Under the pieces are notes generated by a model that saw nothing but the letters and a program-made list of their open reading frames with translations, was not told where the DNA came from and did no database searches. A program made the translations under genes and the position numbers. Positions 1 to 13,435 of a stretch of 64,000 nt of DNA are shown here, piece by piece (within the stretch, counting starts at the first letter, position 1; each line of letters begins with the position of its first letter). This stretch comes from Rhizophagus irregularis (taxonomy: Eukaryota; Glomeromycota; Glomeromycetes; Glomerales; Glomeraceae), in the NCBI RefSeq assembly GCF_026210795.1, contig NC_089431.1, forward strand, positions 4,650,001 to 4,714,000. Direction: 5' to 3'.

Positions 1-1659
1 AAAAATCCTCGTAATATTTTAGCAATAAAATCTATCAACGACCCCAATGCTAAAAAAATTGTTTACGAGGTGATATATTATAACATAAAGTATATTTCGT
101 CTTTATAATAAATTCATTTTCCAATAAAAAAATTCTTCTTTATTATTTTATAGCTTAAAATTCATCGTGAAGTACATTTTAATGATTATATTATAAAATT
201 CCATGGTGTTACAATAAGTATAAATAATTCTAATATTTGATTTTATATGAAATTTTAATATAATTTATGAAAATTATAAATTAAATATTTTATTTTCTTT
301 TAAAAAGATAATCAAAATTCTGGTTCAAAGAAATGCTATATGTTGGTAATGGAATACGCGGACAGTGGTACACTTCGAAATTATTTAGAAAAAAATATTA
401 ACAATCTCACTTGGAATGATAAATTCAAAATGGCATATCAATTAGCTAGTGGTGTATTATGCCTACATGAAGAGGATATTATTCATTGTGATTTGGTAAT
501 TCATTTGTTTATATTACATTTATTATGTATTTATAATTTTAGTTCAGTTATTTATTTATTATTAATTAATAGCACTCCTGCAACGTGTTAGTCCATCAAA
601 ATACAATCAAATTGGCTGATTTTGGACTATCAAAAATTATTAATGACCCAAGTGCATCACAACAAGGTGGTGTAATTCCTTATACTGACCCGAAAAGGTT
701 CGTAACTGATTCATACTCTCTGAACCAAAAGAGCGATGTTTATAGTATTGGCGTACTTCTATGGGAAATATCAAGCTGTCGGCCACCTTTTAGAGATAAG
801 TCTAATCAGCTTGGATTACCGATTAGGATTTCGCAAGGTCTTAGAGAAACACCTATTTCTAATACACCTAAGGACTATGAAAAACTTTATACCGGTAAAT
901 ATAATTTGAAAGCTTAATTATGGTTTAAAATATTATTATCAATAACATTGATGATATTGTTAATTTATAGATTGTTGGAATCATGAACCAGATGATCGTC
1001 CAATTATCCAAAATGTGGTTGCTAGATTAGAAGCAATTATGACGAAATATAATATAACTGAGAGGTCTGCTTGGACACCTCCTATTAATAGTTTATCACA
1101 TAACAATTTGCCTCGAGGTTTTAATAATAATATGAATAATACAATCAAAGTAGAACCTTTAAAGTCACCGAGTAAAGCACCTCAGACTAACTTTTATAAG
1201 CAAAAATCCGAAAAAGATATAGTCGATGGAATAGCTGCTCTTTCTGATGACATATACGATCGAAATAAAAAGCAGAGAATTCTTAATTACATTAAAGAAC
1301 ATCATAAAACTTCAGGAGAAATTTTTGACTGGCTATCAAATAATCAAAGTGAAGCCAACTCTCTTCTTGTACTTGGAGATTTTTATTATTTAGGAATTGC
1401 AACTTTGGCTGATAATAAAAAAGCTTATAAGTACTATGAGGAAGCAGGAAATAAAGGAAATAGCTTAGCTCAGTACACTCTTGGAATTTTAAGTGAAAAG
1501 GAAGAAAGAGATACTTGTGCAGCAATGTATTGGTTTAACGAATCTGCTAAACAAGGAAACCAAAAAGCTATAAATAATTTCTATAGATTACAAAGTGATA
1601 ATTGCAGATCCTATAAACTTACAAATAAATATAGCATGATGGGTCGAAATCTTGTTTAG
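1..1659 (+). CDS. Protein kinase with C-terminal Sel1-like repeats, 5' partial
   Basis: Likely a cytosolic Ser/Thr- or Tyr-type (TKL-like) protein kinase. Exons read as 1-69, 154-217, 308-495, 573-894 and 971-1659 (444 codons, open throughout); the 5' end and Gly-rich loop lie outside the window. Visible motifs: the ATP-anchoring Lys in LAIKSI, the hinge MEYADSGTL, a catalytic loop HCDLHSCN (Arg of HRD replaced by Cys), DFG in LADFGLSK, and PYTDPK where APE is usual. After the kinase come a linker and about two Sel1-like TPR repeats (DNKKAYKYYEEAGNKG.., CAAMYWFNESAKQG..). The exon plan is identical to the next two genes and to the intact gene at 20608, so these are tandem paralogues. The HRD Cys suggests altered activation-loop regulation, but the catalytic Asp is kept and activity remains possible. 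Confidence 0.85.
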
Positions 1660-2375
1660 TTTTTTTTATTATTTAATATTTTATTATTTCATCAGCTTTA
1701 ATTACCTTTTTAAATTATAATACAAAAAATATTAGTTTGTAAACGTTTTATATAATTTTTGTTATTTTTGTTACAAATATTAAAGAGATTTGATAAATTT
1801 TTAAAAAATTTTTATAAAATCGGTTAATTAGCTGTTTGTAAGATTTTGTGATCTTATTTTCGGAGCGAAGCGTATGTGATTGGTAAATTTTGCGGTCACG
1901 TGGATATTTTCGTTTAAAAAACGTCATGTGATGATATGATTCACATTTCACAAAATTTAACCATGATTAATTTAATTTGTTTTCCGCCCGAACTATAATT
2001 TCCATTTTTTCATTGTATAAATATAAAATTCGGAGTTAAAAAATTTGTATATAATCTCTTCTTTTTTATTCCCGAAAGAGAGGAGGATCGATCTATCTAT
2101 GGTTAGATCCGCTGGAGATTTAGTCCGTTAAGCCGATTCCGATTTTGGCGATAAATAAAAAAAAAAAAAAAAAAAAAGGAAAAGATAAACTAGTAAAACA
2201 TATGCCAATGACAAAATTGTGTAACTTCGGGAGTTATCTCAATGTTATATAATGAAATTGTGTCCTGCTACAAGATAATCGGAATAACAATTCCCCCGAT
2301 TGTAAATAAAGTTTATAAACAATCTTTTTTCGAATTTTTTTTTTCATATTAAGAATTTTTTTTTCGTTCATAATT
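1660..2375. other. Intergenic, AT-rich; structured GC-richer patch before an A-run
   Basis: No coding signal. At about 2071-2150 there is a locally GC-richer stretch (GAGAGGAGGATCGATC.. to TTTTGGCGATAAA) followed directly by a run of about 20 A at 2157-2177. It could be the end of a retroposed (SINE-like) copy or the leader of the next gene. A TATAAATA-like motif lies near 2015. Confidence 0.35.
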
Positions 2376-4626
2376 ATGTCTAATAAAACAAAATTCAACG
2401 TTGTTACTCGGGTTGATTGGACTAATTGGATTAAAGAAGGCATATCAAATAAAATTATTAAATATTATGAATATAATAGCTTTTCCAGTGTTAAAGAAAT
2501 TGGCTTCAGAAATTCCAGGAAAGTTTATCGTGCAAACTGGAAAAGTTCTCGTAATCCATTAGCCTTAAAAACTATTAATGAAGATACTGCTGAAAAAATT
2601 ATTTATTGGGTAATTACGTTATAAACATATTTCCGTTTTTTATAATAAAGATTTTTCTAATTGAAAAAATATTTTTTTTATCATTTAGCTTAAATTACAA
2701 CGTGAAAAACATTTTTATGATAATATTATAAAGTTTTATGGTGTCACAATAGGTAAAAAAAATTTTGTTATTATTTGCTTTATTATCATTTATGAAATTG
2801 AAATGAACGATCATATTTCTTTTTAATAAGATTATCGATATGATAGTTCAAGGAAGTATATGTTGGTGATGGAATATGCTGACAGTGGTACTCTTCGAAG
2901 ATATTTAAAAGAAAATTTTAGCAGTCTCACTTGGAATGATAAATCCGTTATAGCATATCAATTAGCATACGCTGTATCATGTTTACATGACGAGAATATT
3001 ATTCATGGTGATTTGGTAATTAATTTTATAATAAATAATATATACTATATATATAATTAAAATTTGTAATTAAATTATTTTTATTTATCATTATATAATA
3101 GCATTCTGATAACGTGTTAGTCCATCAAAATACAATCAAATTGGCTGATTTTGGAGTTAATCCAGAAAGATTTTATTCGGATGAATACTCTTTAATTAAA
3201 GGCGATATTTATAATGTTGGCCTACTTCTATGGGAGATATCAAGTGGACGGCCACCTTTTAATGGTGAGAATAGTTATAGACGACCTATCCCCAATACAC
3301 CTAAGGATTATGTAACAATTTATACTGGTAAATATGGTACAAAGTGCTTGATTATGATTGATTATATAATAATTTTGACATTTTTTGCTAATTTAATTAG
3401 ATTGTTGGAAAGAAGACCCCCCAACTATCTACGATATAGTTGCTAGATTAGAAGCCATTATGGAAAGAAATTTTGAGACTAGTAATGATTATCAGCTATA
3501 TGATTTTAATAGAGAAGTCCAGAATTCTAATTCAAGTTTTGTAGAAGATTTATATTCGTGTAATTCTGACGAAGATATCCAGAAATATATATCAAGTTTA
3601 GAGAGAACTGAAAAAGATTTTCATTTACAAAATTCAAATATCCAGCAATCTAGTTTTGAAAAAACTACTAAGGATTTTCGATCTTATGATTCTAAATCAA
3701 ATATCCAAAAACCTATTTCAAGTTTTGCAAAAGATTTTTATTCGTGTAATTCTGACATAGATATTTCAAGTTTAGGGAGAACCGAAGATTTTCAGTTACA
3801 CGATTCTAATTCAAGTTTCAAGCAACTTGGTTCTGAAAGAACCACTAAAGATTTTCGATCTTGTGATTCTAATTCAAATTCACTTTCAAGCTTTGCAAAA
3901 GATTTTTATACGTGTAATTCTAAAATAAGTACCCAACAGTGTTTTTCAAGTTTAGACAAAGTCGCAGAAGATTCTTATTCATATAACTCTGACGCAGATA
4001 TCCAGCAACCTAGTTTTGTAAGGACTACTACTAAAGATTTTCGACCTTATAACTCTAATTCGAATGTCCAGAAACCCATTTCAAGTTTTACAAAAGATTC
4101 TTATTCATATAACTCTGACGTAGATATCCAGCAACCTAGTTTTGTAAGGACTACTACTAAAGATTTTCGACCTTATAACTCTAATTCGAATGTCCAGAAA
4201 CCCATTTCAAGTTTTACAAAAGATTCTTATTCATATAACTCTGACGTAGATATCCAGCAACCTAGTTTTGTAAGGACTACTACTAAAGATTTTCGACCTT
4301 ATAACTCTAATTCGAATGTCCAGAAACCCATTTCAAGTTTCGCAAAAGATTTTTATTCATATAGTTCTGATACAGATATCCAGCAATGTATATCAAGTTT
4401 CGAAAGAGATTTTCAGTTACATGATTCTAATTCAAATTATGAAAATAATAATTCGTATAATTCTAATGTAAATAATCAGCAGTCTATTTCAGGTTCTAGT
4501 AGGATTAATTCATTACCTTATGATAGTGATATTGAGGACCTTATTGGAAGTATTAATAATGATACATCAAGTTCCCGTAATAATAATAATAAATCACCAT
4601 CTGATTTCTGGAAATACCTCAAGTAA
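2376..4626 (+). CDS. Kinase-like protein (probable pseudokinase) with repetitive Ser/Asn-rich tail
   Basis: Five exons: 2376-2609, 2689-2752, 2831-3015, 3102-3327, 3401-4626; 644 aa, in frame throughout. It has the family N-terminus (WTNWIKEGISNKIIKYYEY) but the Gly-rich loop is degraded: EIGFRNSRKVYRA where paralogues have GTGGFGKVYRA. The ATP Lys (LALKTI) is kept. HRD has become HGD. The DFG motif is kept but is followed at once by VNPERF, so the activation loop and the PYxDPK region are shortened. Instead of Sel1 repeats the last exon encodes about 390 residues rich in Ser, Asn, Asp and Tyr, including three near-identical 42-aa units. From this I infer a catalytically weak or dead scaffold-type kinase. 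The tail is low complexity and probably disordered. No premature stop or frameshift is seen. Confidence 0.82.
4001..4378 (+). repeat. Three tandem 126-bp coding repeats
   Basis: Units start at 4001, 4127 and 4253 and encode 42-aa repeats (QQPSFVRTTTKDFRPYNSNS.. to ..KDSYSYNSDVDI). The copies are nearly identical at DNA level, so the expansion is recent. Degenerate versions of the same motif (TKDFRSYDSKSN, KDFYSCNSD) extend on both sides, roughly 3540-4450. Confidence 0.95.
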
Positions 4627-6256
4627 AACTATAATTAGTTAAAATTGATCGTTTCTAAAAGTATAAATTTTTAGATTATATTATTATAATTTATAAGATT
4701 TTTATTATAGTAAACATTTTATTTTTAAATTTAGTAAATACATTTATAACTATCAAATAATTTATCAAAGCTAACAAACCCAATAAACAAAAAAAAAATA
4801 ATGTTCAAAACAAACTTAATTGGATAATATAAAGTCTAAAACGTTTTTTAAGATTTGTCATTGATTGCTAATCATTCTTGAAAGAGTTACAGTATCAAAC
4901 TCAGTTGTCCGTTCTTTGATTTAAGTTCATTATAGCTTACAATGATATAAATACATACATGTGCAATCAATTAACTTGATCGATTAAGGTAGAATCAACC
5001 GTCAATTTTCGTGAGTTACAACTTACAAGTCCGTTTACATACAATTATTACAATATTCCAATCGCATAATCAATTAATCGAGAATAACATATTTGGGGAA
5101 CGTTTAAAGCGGAGTAGTTCACGTGATCATTATAAAAAAAAAAATTTGTCACGTTATGTCGTCTCTACTTTTCATTTTTATTAACAGTTAAATATTCCGG
5201 AGACAATTGTGCAAACCTATTTGTCACCCATTATTTGCCACATCCATAATTTCTTAATGCCATAATGCCGGTGAAAACTACCCGATTTTCGGTTAATGAT
5301 CGATCATATTCGATTAAACCAGTAAGTAATATAATTATTTCTGCAACATAAGAGGATGAAGTAATTGTTGTCAATTATAAGGATTACAAATAATGTGTCG
5401 TACTATTATTCCCAAATTCCCAATTTAGTATGCTGACAATTCTTTTTGTCCCATTTCTCCTGCAAAACAATAATAAAGTTATCATCAAATTGATACTCTA
5501 TAAAAAAAATTGAAGATATGAAGATATGAAATTTGTTCAGAAAACACCTTATTTATCTTTACCAATTCTTTGCCAAAACTAGCAAAATTCAGGAAAATAT
5601 AAAACCAATCAAATTCACGAAACCATAAAGCCAGACGAAATTAAAAATATAAAGCTACCGAACATTTTACATTGATGATCAACCGCCGGCGAACCTTCTT
5701 TTTTAGGGTATGATCGAAATTTTTGCGAGTTTTAATGTTATGAAATTACTGAAGATGGATAAAATTTTCTATGCTTATTTTTCGCTCTTAAATGATGAAT
5801 GACGTAAATGAATGCCCAATAATGATTTCCCTTATATGATTAAGATCCAACTTCGGAAATGTTGATAGTAAAAATGCCGATTGTGATATGTAAGTTGCAT
5901 GAGGCTAATTATTAACGCAAAATAATCATGGCGGAGTGTAATTTTATTATTCCCATATTCTATCTGTGTTATTGTTAATAATCCATATGCAGGAAACAAA
6001 CCTTTCTTTTTTTCTTAAAAAAAGAAAAAACTTTACCACATTGAGAATCATTCAATTTCCCAAATATGAAATAATTGAAAGATATCTTGTTTTATTCCAT
6101 ATTTAACATTATAACAATATTAATTTATTAAAACCATACAAATTATTTAATAGTAAAATGGTAATTTCTTCGGTTGTTAACGTTTTATGACTCATGACTC
6201 TTTTTTTTTTAAAAGAAATTTTTTTCTTCCGCAGTGAGAATACTTCTGTAAGTAAA
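4627..6256. other. Intergenic, no gene seen
   Basis: AT-rich DNA between two tandem kinase genes. I see no ORF with family resemblance, no clear terminal inverted repeats and no RNA gene. Confidence 0.5.
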
Positions 6257-7581
6257 ATGTCTCATATCAAAATACCCAAGTGGATAAATTTAATTGAAGA
6301 ACATATTTCAAAAAAACATATTAAATGTTATGAATACAACAACTTTTCTAATCTTAAAGTAATTGGCACAGGAGGCTTTGGAAAGGTCTATCGTGCGAAC
6401 TGGAAAAGTTCTCATAGTACTTTAGCATTAAAACCTTTCAACGATGCTACAGCTGATAAAATTGTCTATGAGGTAGTTATACAGTATATCCTTATAGTGG
6501 AGCCAGTCAAACCGACAATTAAAAAGACAGATACGCCCATGTTACGTAATAAATATATCTATTGTTATGCGTGTACGTGGTGTGACCATTATAGGTTTCG
6601 GTCTTTTGTTCGTCAGCCTTTTGACCTAGATATATATATATGTCTAGAACCATATTGCAGTACATATTTTCGTCTTTGCAATAAATACATTTTATTAAAA
6701 TTCTTTATTATTATTTAGCTTAAGATCCAGAGGGACATAGAATTTCATAAGTATATCGTTAAATTTTTGGGTATTACAATAGGTATATAATTTAATATTA
6801 CTTAATTTTATATGAAGCATTAAATATAATTTATAGAAATATATATTATATTTTCTTTAATAAGATAATCAACAAAGAAATATATACTGGTGATGGAATA
6901 TGCCGACGGTGGTACTCTTCGAGAATACTTAAATAACAATTTTGACAATCTCACTTGGAACGATAAATTAAAAATGGCACATCAATTAACTTGCGCTGTA
7001 TCATACTTACATGATAAGAATATTATCCATCTTAATTTGGTAATTCACTCATATTTGATTACATTTATTTTACGATTATAATTTATAAATTAATTATTTT
7101 ATTCATAATTAAATAATAGCACTCCCAAAACGTGTTAATCCGTCAAAATACGATCAAATTAACTGGTTTTGGATTATCAGATATTTCATGCCAAAATGGT
7201 ATAATTCCGTATATTGACCCAAAAAAATTTTCTTTAGGTAATTACACTTTAAATAAAAAGAGCGATGTTTATAGTATTGGTGTACTTTTATGGGAAATGT
7301 TAAGTGGTCGGCCACCTTTCGAATATGAAGACCAGTATAATTTAAGAACACTGATATCGCAAGGTCTTAGAGAAACACCTATTCCAAATACGCCTAAGAA
7401 TTATGAAATGATTTATACTGGTAAATTATAATTAAAAAGTTCAATTATGTGTGGTTTAAAATATTATTAATGACATCACTGGTATTGTTAATTTATAGGT
7501 TGCTGGAAACATGAACCATATGATCGTCCAACTATTCAAGAGGTAGTCTCTAGATTAGAAGCAATTATTACGAAAAATTAA
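6257..7581 (+). pseudogene. Kinase-like pseudogene, tandem paralogue of the two upstream genes
   Basis: Same exon plan as its neighbours: 6257-6472, 6719-6782, 6865-7039, 7120-7420, 7499-7581. The Gly-rich loop is intact (VIGTGGFGKVYRA) and the Lys is present (LALKPF). The exons add up to 839 nt, not a multiple of three: at the start of exon 3 the frame entered from exon 2 hits TGA just before the VMEYADGG hinge, a 1-nt loss relative to paralogues. Independently, HRDL has become HLNL and DFG has become GFG, so the catalytic Asp and the Mg-binding Asp are both gone. The last exon ends after EAIITKN without any Sel1 tail. Intron 1 is 246 nt instead of about 80 because of an insertion. I read it as a dead copy. 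A sequencing error could explain the frameshift but not the lost catalytic residues. Confidence 0.8.
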
Positions 7582-9097
7582 TGTAACTACAAATAACTTT
7601 AACTTATCTGATATCATAATATGATAGAGGTTGGCAAATAAAATTAGTAAATATTTTTTGGTCAACATTTAGTGAATTAAAAATTAAATATTCTTTTGTG
7701 AATGTTTTATTTTTAAGGATTCATCATGTATAGTACAAAAAGAGTTTGTTTTGCAGTTTTATTAATAAAAACGATCATATTCCTGACGATGTCTGGTATT
7801 TTTTAGGAAATTAGAGAAATATTGTGACGCAATCACAATTTTTACACCAGATTTTGATGTCGTTCGCAATGGAAAAGAAAACAAAAGTATTATTGGAATA
7901 AGATTTTGCACATTTCATTAAAATATTTATATTACAATATATTATAATTTTTACGTCACGACAAGATTATTAAATTGCTGCGTCGCAAAATCATATGATC
8001 TAACATGACCTGTGCACATGATCCGGATGATTGTATAGTATAGTAAATAACTTTTTTATCATCCTGCACACGGACATTAAGTTGATAGTGATCACCATAT
8101 AAAATAAACTATTTTAGACTTTTGTGTATTGTGACTCTTAATAAGTACCCTCGTGCAATTATTTTTGGTTGGTTACGTAAGGAATTTACTATAATATTAC
8201 ACACTTCCTCAGTTCATTTTGATCAAGCAATAACTAACTAGAAATAAGAAAGAGAATGTTATAAGTTATAACTTGTAAATTGTATATAATCGTTTTTTAT
8301 AAAAATGGATTTTTACATTTGCAATAAAAAAAGTTTTTGATTGAAAAATTATATAATGATTTTATAATATGTATTATTCGTTTCTATATTCAGATGCTTA
8401 TTAATTTTGATCAGAAGTGGTATTATGGCTTTGTAATACAGTAATAATATGATCTTAAATTTGCATCACTTTAATAATAATGACAACACTTTCAGGAATA
8501 TTATGATAATTCTATATTGACAAAAAAAGAAATCAGGTATATTATGAATATTATGATAATTCAAAAAAATTTTATATTGACGATTAAAAAAGATTTAATT
8601 TTTTTTTTTGTCTTATGATTGTGAAATTTTTAATTTCCTTTATATGAATTTTATTATTATCTATCTTTACATTAAACAATAAACTTATATTCTGGTGCAC
8701 TAATAAGAAATGGTACAAGATATTACGTCTTTTCTAATTATAATAAAATAATATTTTTTATGGATAATCATTAGAACGAATCATTAGAGACGCTATTCAT
8801 TTATTAACATACGAACTATATAGCCAAAATTTCAGCAAATTAGACGTGATTTTATAACGATATAACTAGAAATTTTTCTTATAATATTATATCTCGCTCT
8901 ATATATAGATAATGCACAGTAACGCCTGACCAAATTGAACTTCTTGTTACATAACAAATTATACAGTATCCATAACATTTATCTATGACTAATATTTAAC
9001 TATTAATTATTTCTACCCTTTATAGTATAAAAATAAAGTAAAATAATTTACGAAAAAAATCTATAAATTTATATCTGATATACAGTAAAAAATAAAT
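7582..9097. other. Intergenic between convergent kinase genes
   Basis: AT-rich, no gene recognised. A short imperfect direct duplication (AATATTATGATAATTC with TATATTGAC) occurs at about 8497-8581. Confidence 0.5.
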
Positions 9098-11010
9098 TCA
9101 AGGATTATTAAAATCGATATCAAGTTCAAATTCCAGAGTGACGTAATCTATATTCAATTTAAAAAATAAATGGTTATAACGTATAAAAGCATTACTAAGA
9201 TATTATTAAAAGCACCAATAAACTATTTACCTTTATTATGAGGTTTATGGGATTGATTAAAATTCATATTAATATCAAATTTAATTTCGTTCGTAAGATA
9301 TTCTAAAAAAACATAGAAAAGTATAAATTTTAGTTAAAATTATAAATGAATTCGTTAATTAATAATAATTATTTACCATTAATTTCATTTTCACATAATT
9401 TTTCCTTTTTAATACATTGACCTATAAAGTTTTAATTTATTAGAAGTTTGTTTAGTTAATTACAAAATAAAACAACTGGATAAAATTTAATATTCATAAT
9501 ACCATCATTATTATCTGTAACTAGGTCTTCAATTTTTCTTTTACCTTTTAAGAAAATAATGATTATTAATAGTAACATAAATAAGCAAAATTAAATAATT
9601 TATAGGTAAATCTTAATATCATAAATTGTTTACCAGTTCCTAAATTTATAGACAGACTTCTTGAACTCCTTAAAGACATTGCAGAATTAATCATGCTACT
9701 TAAAGGTCTACTCTTATAAATGGCACCTGGATTATTTGTTGTTACAGATCCAATATCTAATGATTCAATAATTTCAGTTGGATTTTTATTCCGTAGCATA
9801 TTTTGAATTTTTCCAAATAAATCAGTAGCTGTTGGTCTTTTCTCCGGATCAGAATGCCAGCATTCTTTCATTAATTCAATATATCCTTCAGGTGCATTTG
9901 TGACAATTGGTGGTCGTAAACCATCCCAAATATCAATAATAAGTTCTGTATCATGATTTCGATCCCAAAAAGGTCTTCTACCTGTCATAAACTCCCACAT
10001 AATCATTCCAAAACTATATATGTCAGAAGCGTTTGTATATTTTTGTCCTTGAAAAATCTCTGGTGCCATATAAGGAATAATACCATAATTCTCATTATTA
10101 TCTGTAGATTCAGTTGCTGATTTACTTATTCCCAGATCACCTACATATGTACTTTCATTTCCATAGATATTTTTACCAATGAAGATATTTCCACTATGTA
10201 AATCTCGGTGAATAATATCTGAATTATGGATATTTTCAAGTCCAAATATTATGTTACGTAATCTAAACAACTTTGTTTCCCAATTAATATTATAAAAGTC
10301 ATTACTTATGTAACGTATCAAATCACCTGAATTATAATATGCCATGACAATCATAATATCTTTGGTAATAGGATCTTGAGTAATTCCAAAATATTGGCTA
10401 ATGTTACTATTATAAGTTTTTCTATCTGAATAAATCTGATATGAGCTAAATAAAAACCATTAAATCAATTTAACATCATCGTTATATTTAAAGATTTAAA
10501 ATATTACATGTACTATACCTCATTTAGTTCCTTTGTTGTAAAGTTTTTAGAATTGTGAAGTTTTTTGAGAACAACAGTATAATTATTATTACGAGAAATA
10601 TTCGCATCATCACGTATAACATTACACCAATTTATGATTGGACCATCAACCCAAGTAGCTTTATAAATTTTACTAAACCCTCCTTCAGCAATAAATTCTA
10701 TATTTTTGAATTGATCATAGGCAACAAACTCCATTTTTCCATTTTCGGAGACAAAGTTAATTTGTGTATATTTGATAAAATCATCAATAGCCTTGTTTCC
10801 ACTTGATTTAAAAATTATTTTTGATTTGTGACACATGCGACAAATCTGATAATCCTCAGCAGATGGTTTTCTTCTTTTATTGCATTCATTACATTTTTTA
10901 TATGCTTTTCTATTTTGTTTAACCGTAGTTTGTGCTTGTTGACATAATTGCATATTATCCGATAATAAAAAGTCAATTTTATGTTTATAATTTGTTAATT
11001 GTTCTATCAT
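9098..11010 (-). CDS. Protein kinase with N-terminal Cys-rich motif and C-terminal tail of mini-exons
   Basis: Six exons on the minus strand: 11010-10519, 10435-9634, 9544-9464, 9421-9377, 9302-9231, 9147-9098; 513 aa, all junctions in frame. The N-terminal ~165 aa carry a paired CxxC motif (CNECNKRR.., CRMCHKSK) that may bind zinc, then the kinase begins with IAEGGFSKIYKATW. The ATP Lys is in VVLKKL, the catalytic loop is HRDLHSGNIF, the Mg-binding motif is DLG (not DFG), and APE is present (PYMAPEIF). The ATPase-competent residues are therefore all there. After the kinase the gene continues in four short exons (81, 45, 72, 50 nt) ending YVTLEFELDIDF-NNP. The intron 1 acceptor was chosen at 10436 because the nearer AG at 10446 gives a stop. 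The tail exons rest on splice consensus and phase only. Confidence 0.8.
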
Positions 11011-13435
11011 ATATTAATTTGTTTTGAAAAAAAGTTAGATTATTTTTTGAGGCAATTAAGAATGTTGTCCAATTTATAAATTTATTTTCAATAATAAATC
11101 TGTATAAATTCTACAAATAATTCTTTTCGAAAGTTTCTAACCCAAAAAGTTAATAACTAACTTAAAATGTATCTTGGAAAATGAATTTTTTGATAAGAAT
11201 TTCTTCAAAGAATGCCCATATGTATCATGTACAATACGTAGTACAAATATAATTTGGCGTAAGTACAAATTCAGTTGTAATTCCAACGAAACAATGAAAA
11301 AAAATTTTCTCATTATTTTTTCATAATACAGTAAACAATATGAAATTTTTTTCATAGATAGGTATTGTTTATTTGAGAACAATACATGTATAATATCAAC
11401 TTTTTTTGATCAACCTTTATAGCGGTCGTTGAATTTAAACAAATAAGTATAATAAACTGAATGTATAACCTTACACCAATGCTTGTCTTTTCTATATAGA
11501 ATCCTTCATTCTTTTCTAGATGCAGTTCTAGAAAAATTCTACAGAGATTAAGAGATTATGTACTACGTGGATCCGGACGTAAGAACTCCTTGCTTAACAT
11601 GAAAAATAAAAAAAAATGATGTAAACAAAAATAAAAATGTTACATAATTATCCCATAATTATCATTTTATCTTTTACAGTATAATCCACATTATATATTG
11701 AGAAAATTATCTATGATTTTATCAGGAAATCAGAAACCATTAAAAGTCCGTTGCTGTGTTTAAATATTAAAAAAAATATTGGTTACAAAAAAATGTCGAA
11801 CAATGAAAGGGTAAAATCGAAAAAGGAAGGGGATGTATGACCGTACAACAAATAGTCCTATACTTTAGAATTTGTATCCGTCCATCCGGATATTCATCTA
11901 ATTTGTCTTCCGGATATCCAATTATTTTATTCCACTTGGTAAGATGATCATTTCCATTTTGGTGATAGCTGTCCCACAAAAATTATTTTTCTAAAAATCA
12001 AAAATTTCCTTTTAAAGGGAAATATTTTAGCATAATTCTGGCCGGCATTATAAAATTGGTCAGAGTTACCCTTAATGGATAATATTCGGATATCAAGAAT
12101 TCTGTATCCGTTCAGCGGATATCTATTTTTTAACGGATAACGGATATAAACTCTACTATACTTCATCGCTTCGCTCGTCAATTATATTTGTGAGATGCAG
12201 CTGTCATAATAATTCCTAACTGCTGCGCAAAAAAAAATTTTTGTTTCAAAAGCTTTTTTCTCGGTAAAATTAGATTTAATTTTTTTTCGATTTCTACAAT
12301 TACAATTATGTTCTAATGTAGCGTTTTTGGCCGATATTCCAGATTACCATATTAAATGAGAGACAAATTGAATAAAAATGTAATGGTTAAATATTTTATC
12401 TGATTTTTGGAAAACTCAAGGTTATACAAAAAGTTTCCAGTTAGTTCTTTGCAAATTCTATCTACTATGTAAAGGTTATTACTAAGTATATTATTATTAA
12501 AATATAAAAATTTGGTATAGATTTATTATCAATTCATTCGTAAATTTGTTAATATCTGTGTTCATATAACAGATTTTATTAAAAGAAATTTCGAATAATC
12601 TTATCATCGAAACAAATAAACCATCAGATAAAATATGCATTTTATATACGACATAAATAATAAACAAATTATTAAAAAAAAAAGAGGCTATAAAAAGTCT
12701 ATTTAGCACATTTAGCAATAAAAAGTTGAAATAAACTGATTTACAACAAACAGTAAAATAGATATTAATTAATATTCAAACGATTGATTATAACTATCAT
12801 CATTTTCATTTATGTAAGTTTTCTGAAAGTCAGACTTTTTGTTCTTGATTTATTATAAGTTAAAGCATATAATATTAGATGTTTATTTAATAGAAATTAC
12901 AACATCCGAAAACTGGTTTTCTTTTAAATTATTTATGCTAAAAGATTGTAAAATAATCTTGTATATTCTAATCATTTTTCTTTCAAAATAAGTTTGATAT
13001 TAAATTTTTTTGGATATACATTTTTATTCTGATTATTGATTATTAGAAAAATATTTAATGGAAACTGTTTCAATTTTTATATAGGAAACCAATAGAAATT
13101 TTCTAAAAAAAATTTTCTGTAAAATTTTATATTTATTTTATATATTTGATAATGAAATTTTATATCGAGAACTCATAAGTATATTATCTTATATAATACA
13201 AGAGGTTATTGTAAAAAATTAAGAACAAATTTTTTAATATAACATTATCTTGTTATATTTTCATGAGGTCATTTAATAATTTGAATAAATTTATTAAGAT
13301 TATTTAAATTACAAACTAAGAATTTTGTAAAACATTTTACTACTCTATCTAGTCTTAGTGTTTAAATAATCCAAGATAAAAAGATAAATAAATAAATAAA
13401 TGATAATAATTTAAAATATAAAAAAAAAAGATTAT
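11011..13435. other. Intergenic, AT-rich, possible decayed inverted-repeat element
   Basis: Upstream of the kinase gene at 9098-11010 and downstream of the next. At about 11850-12170 GGATATCCGTCC-type motifs recur in both orientations, with imperfect ends (CTATACTTTAGAATTTGTATCCG and, reversed, AGTATAGTAGAGTTTATATCCG). This suggests an old MITE. Nothing else supported. Confidence 0.35.
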
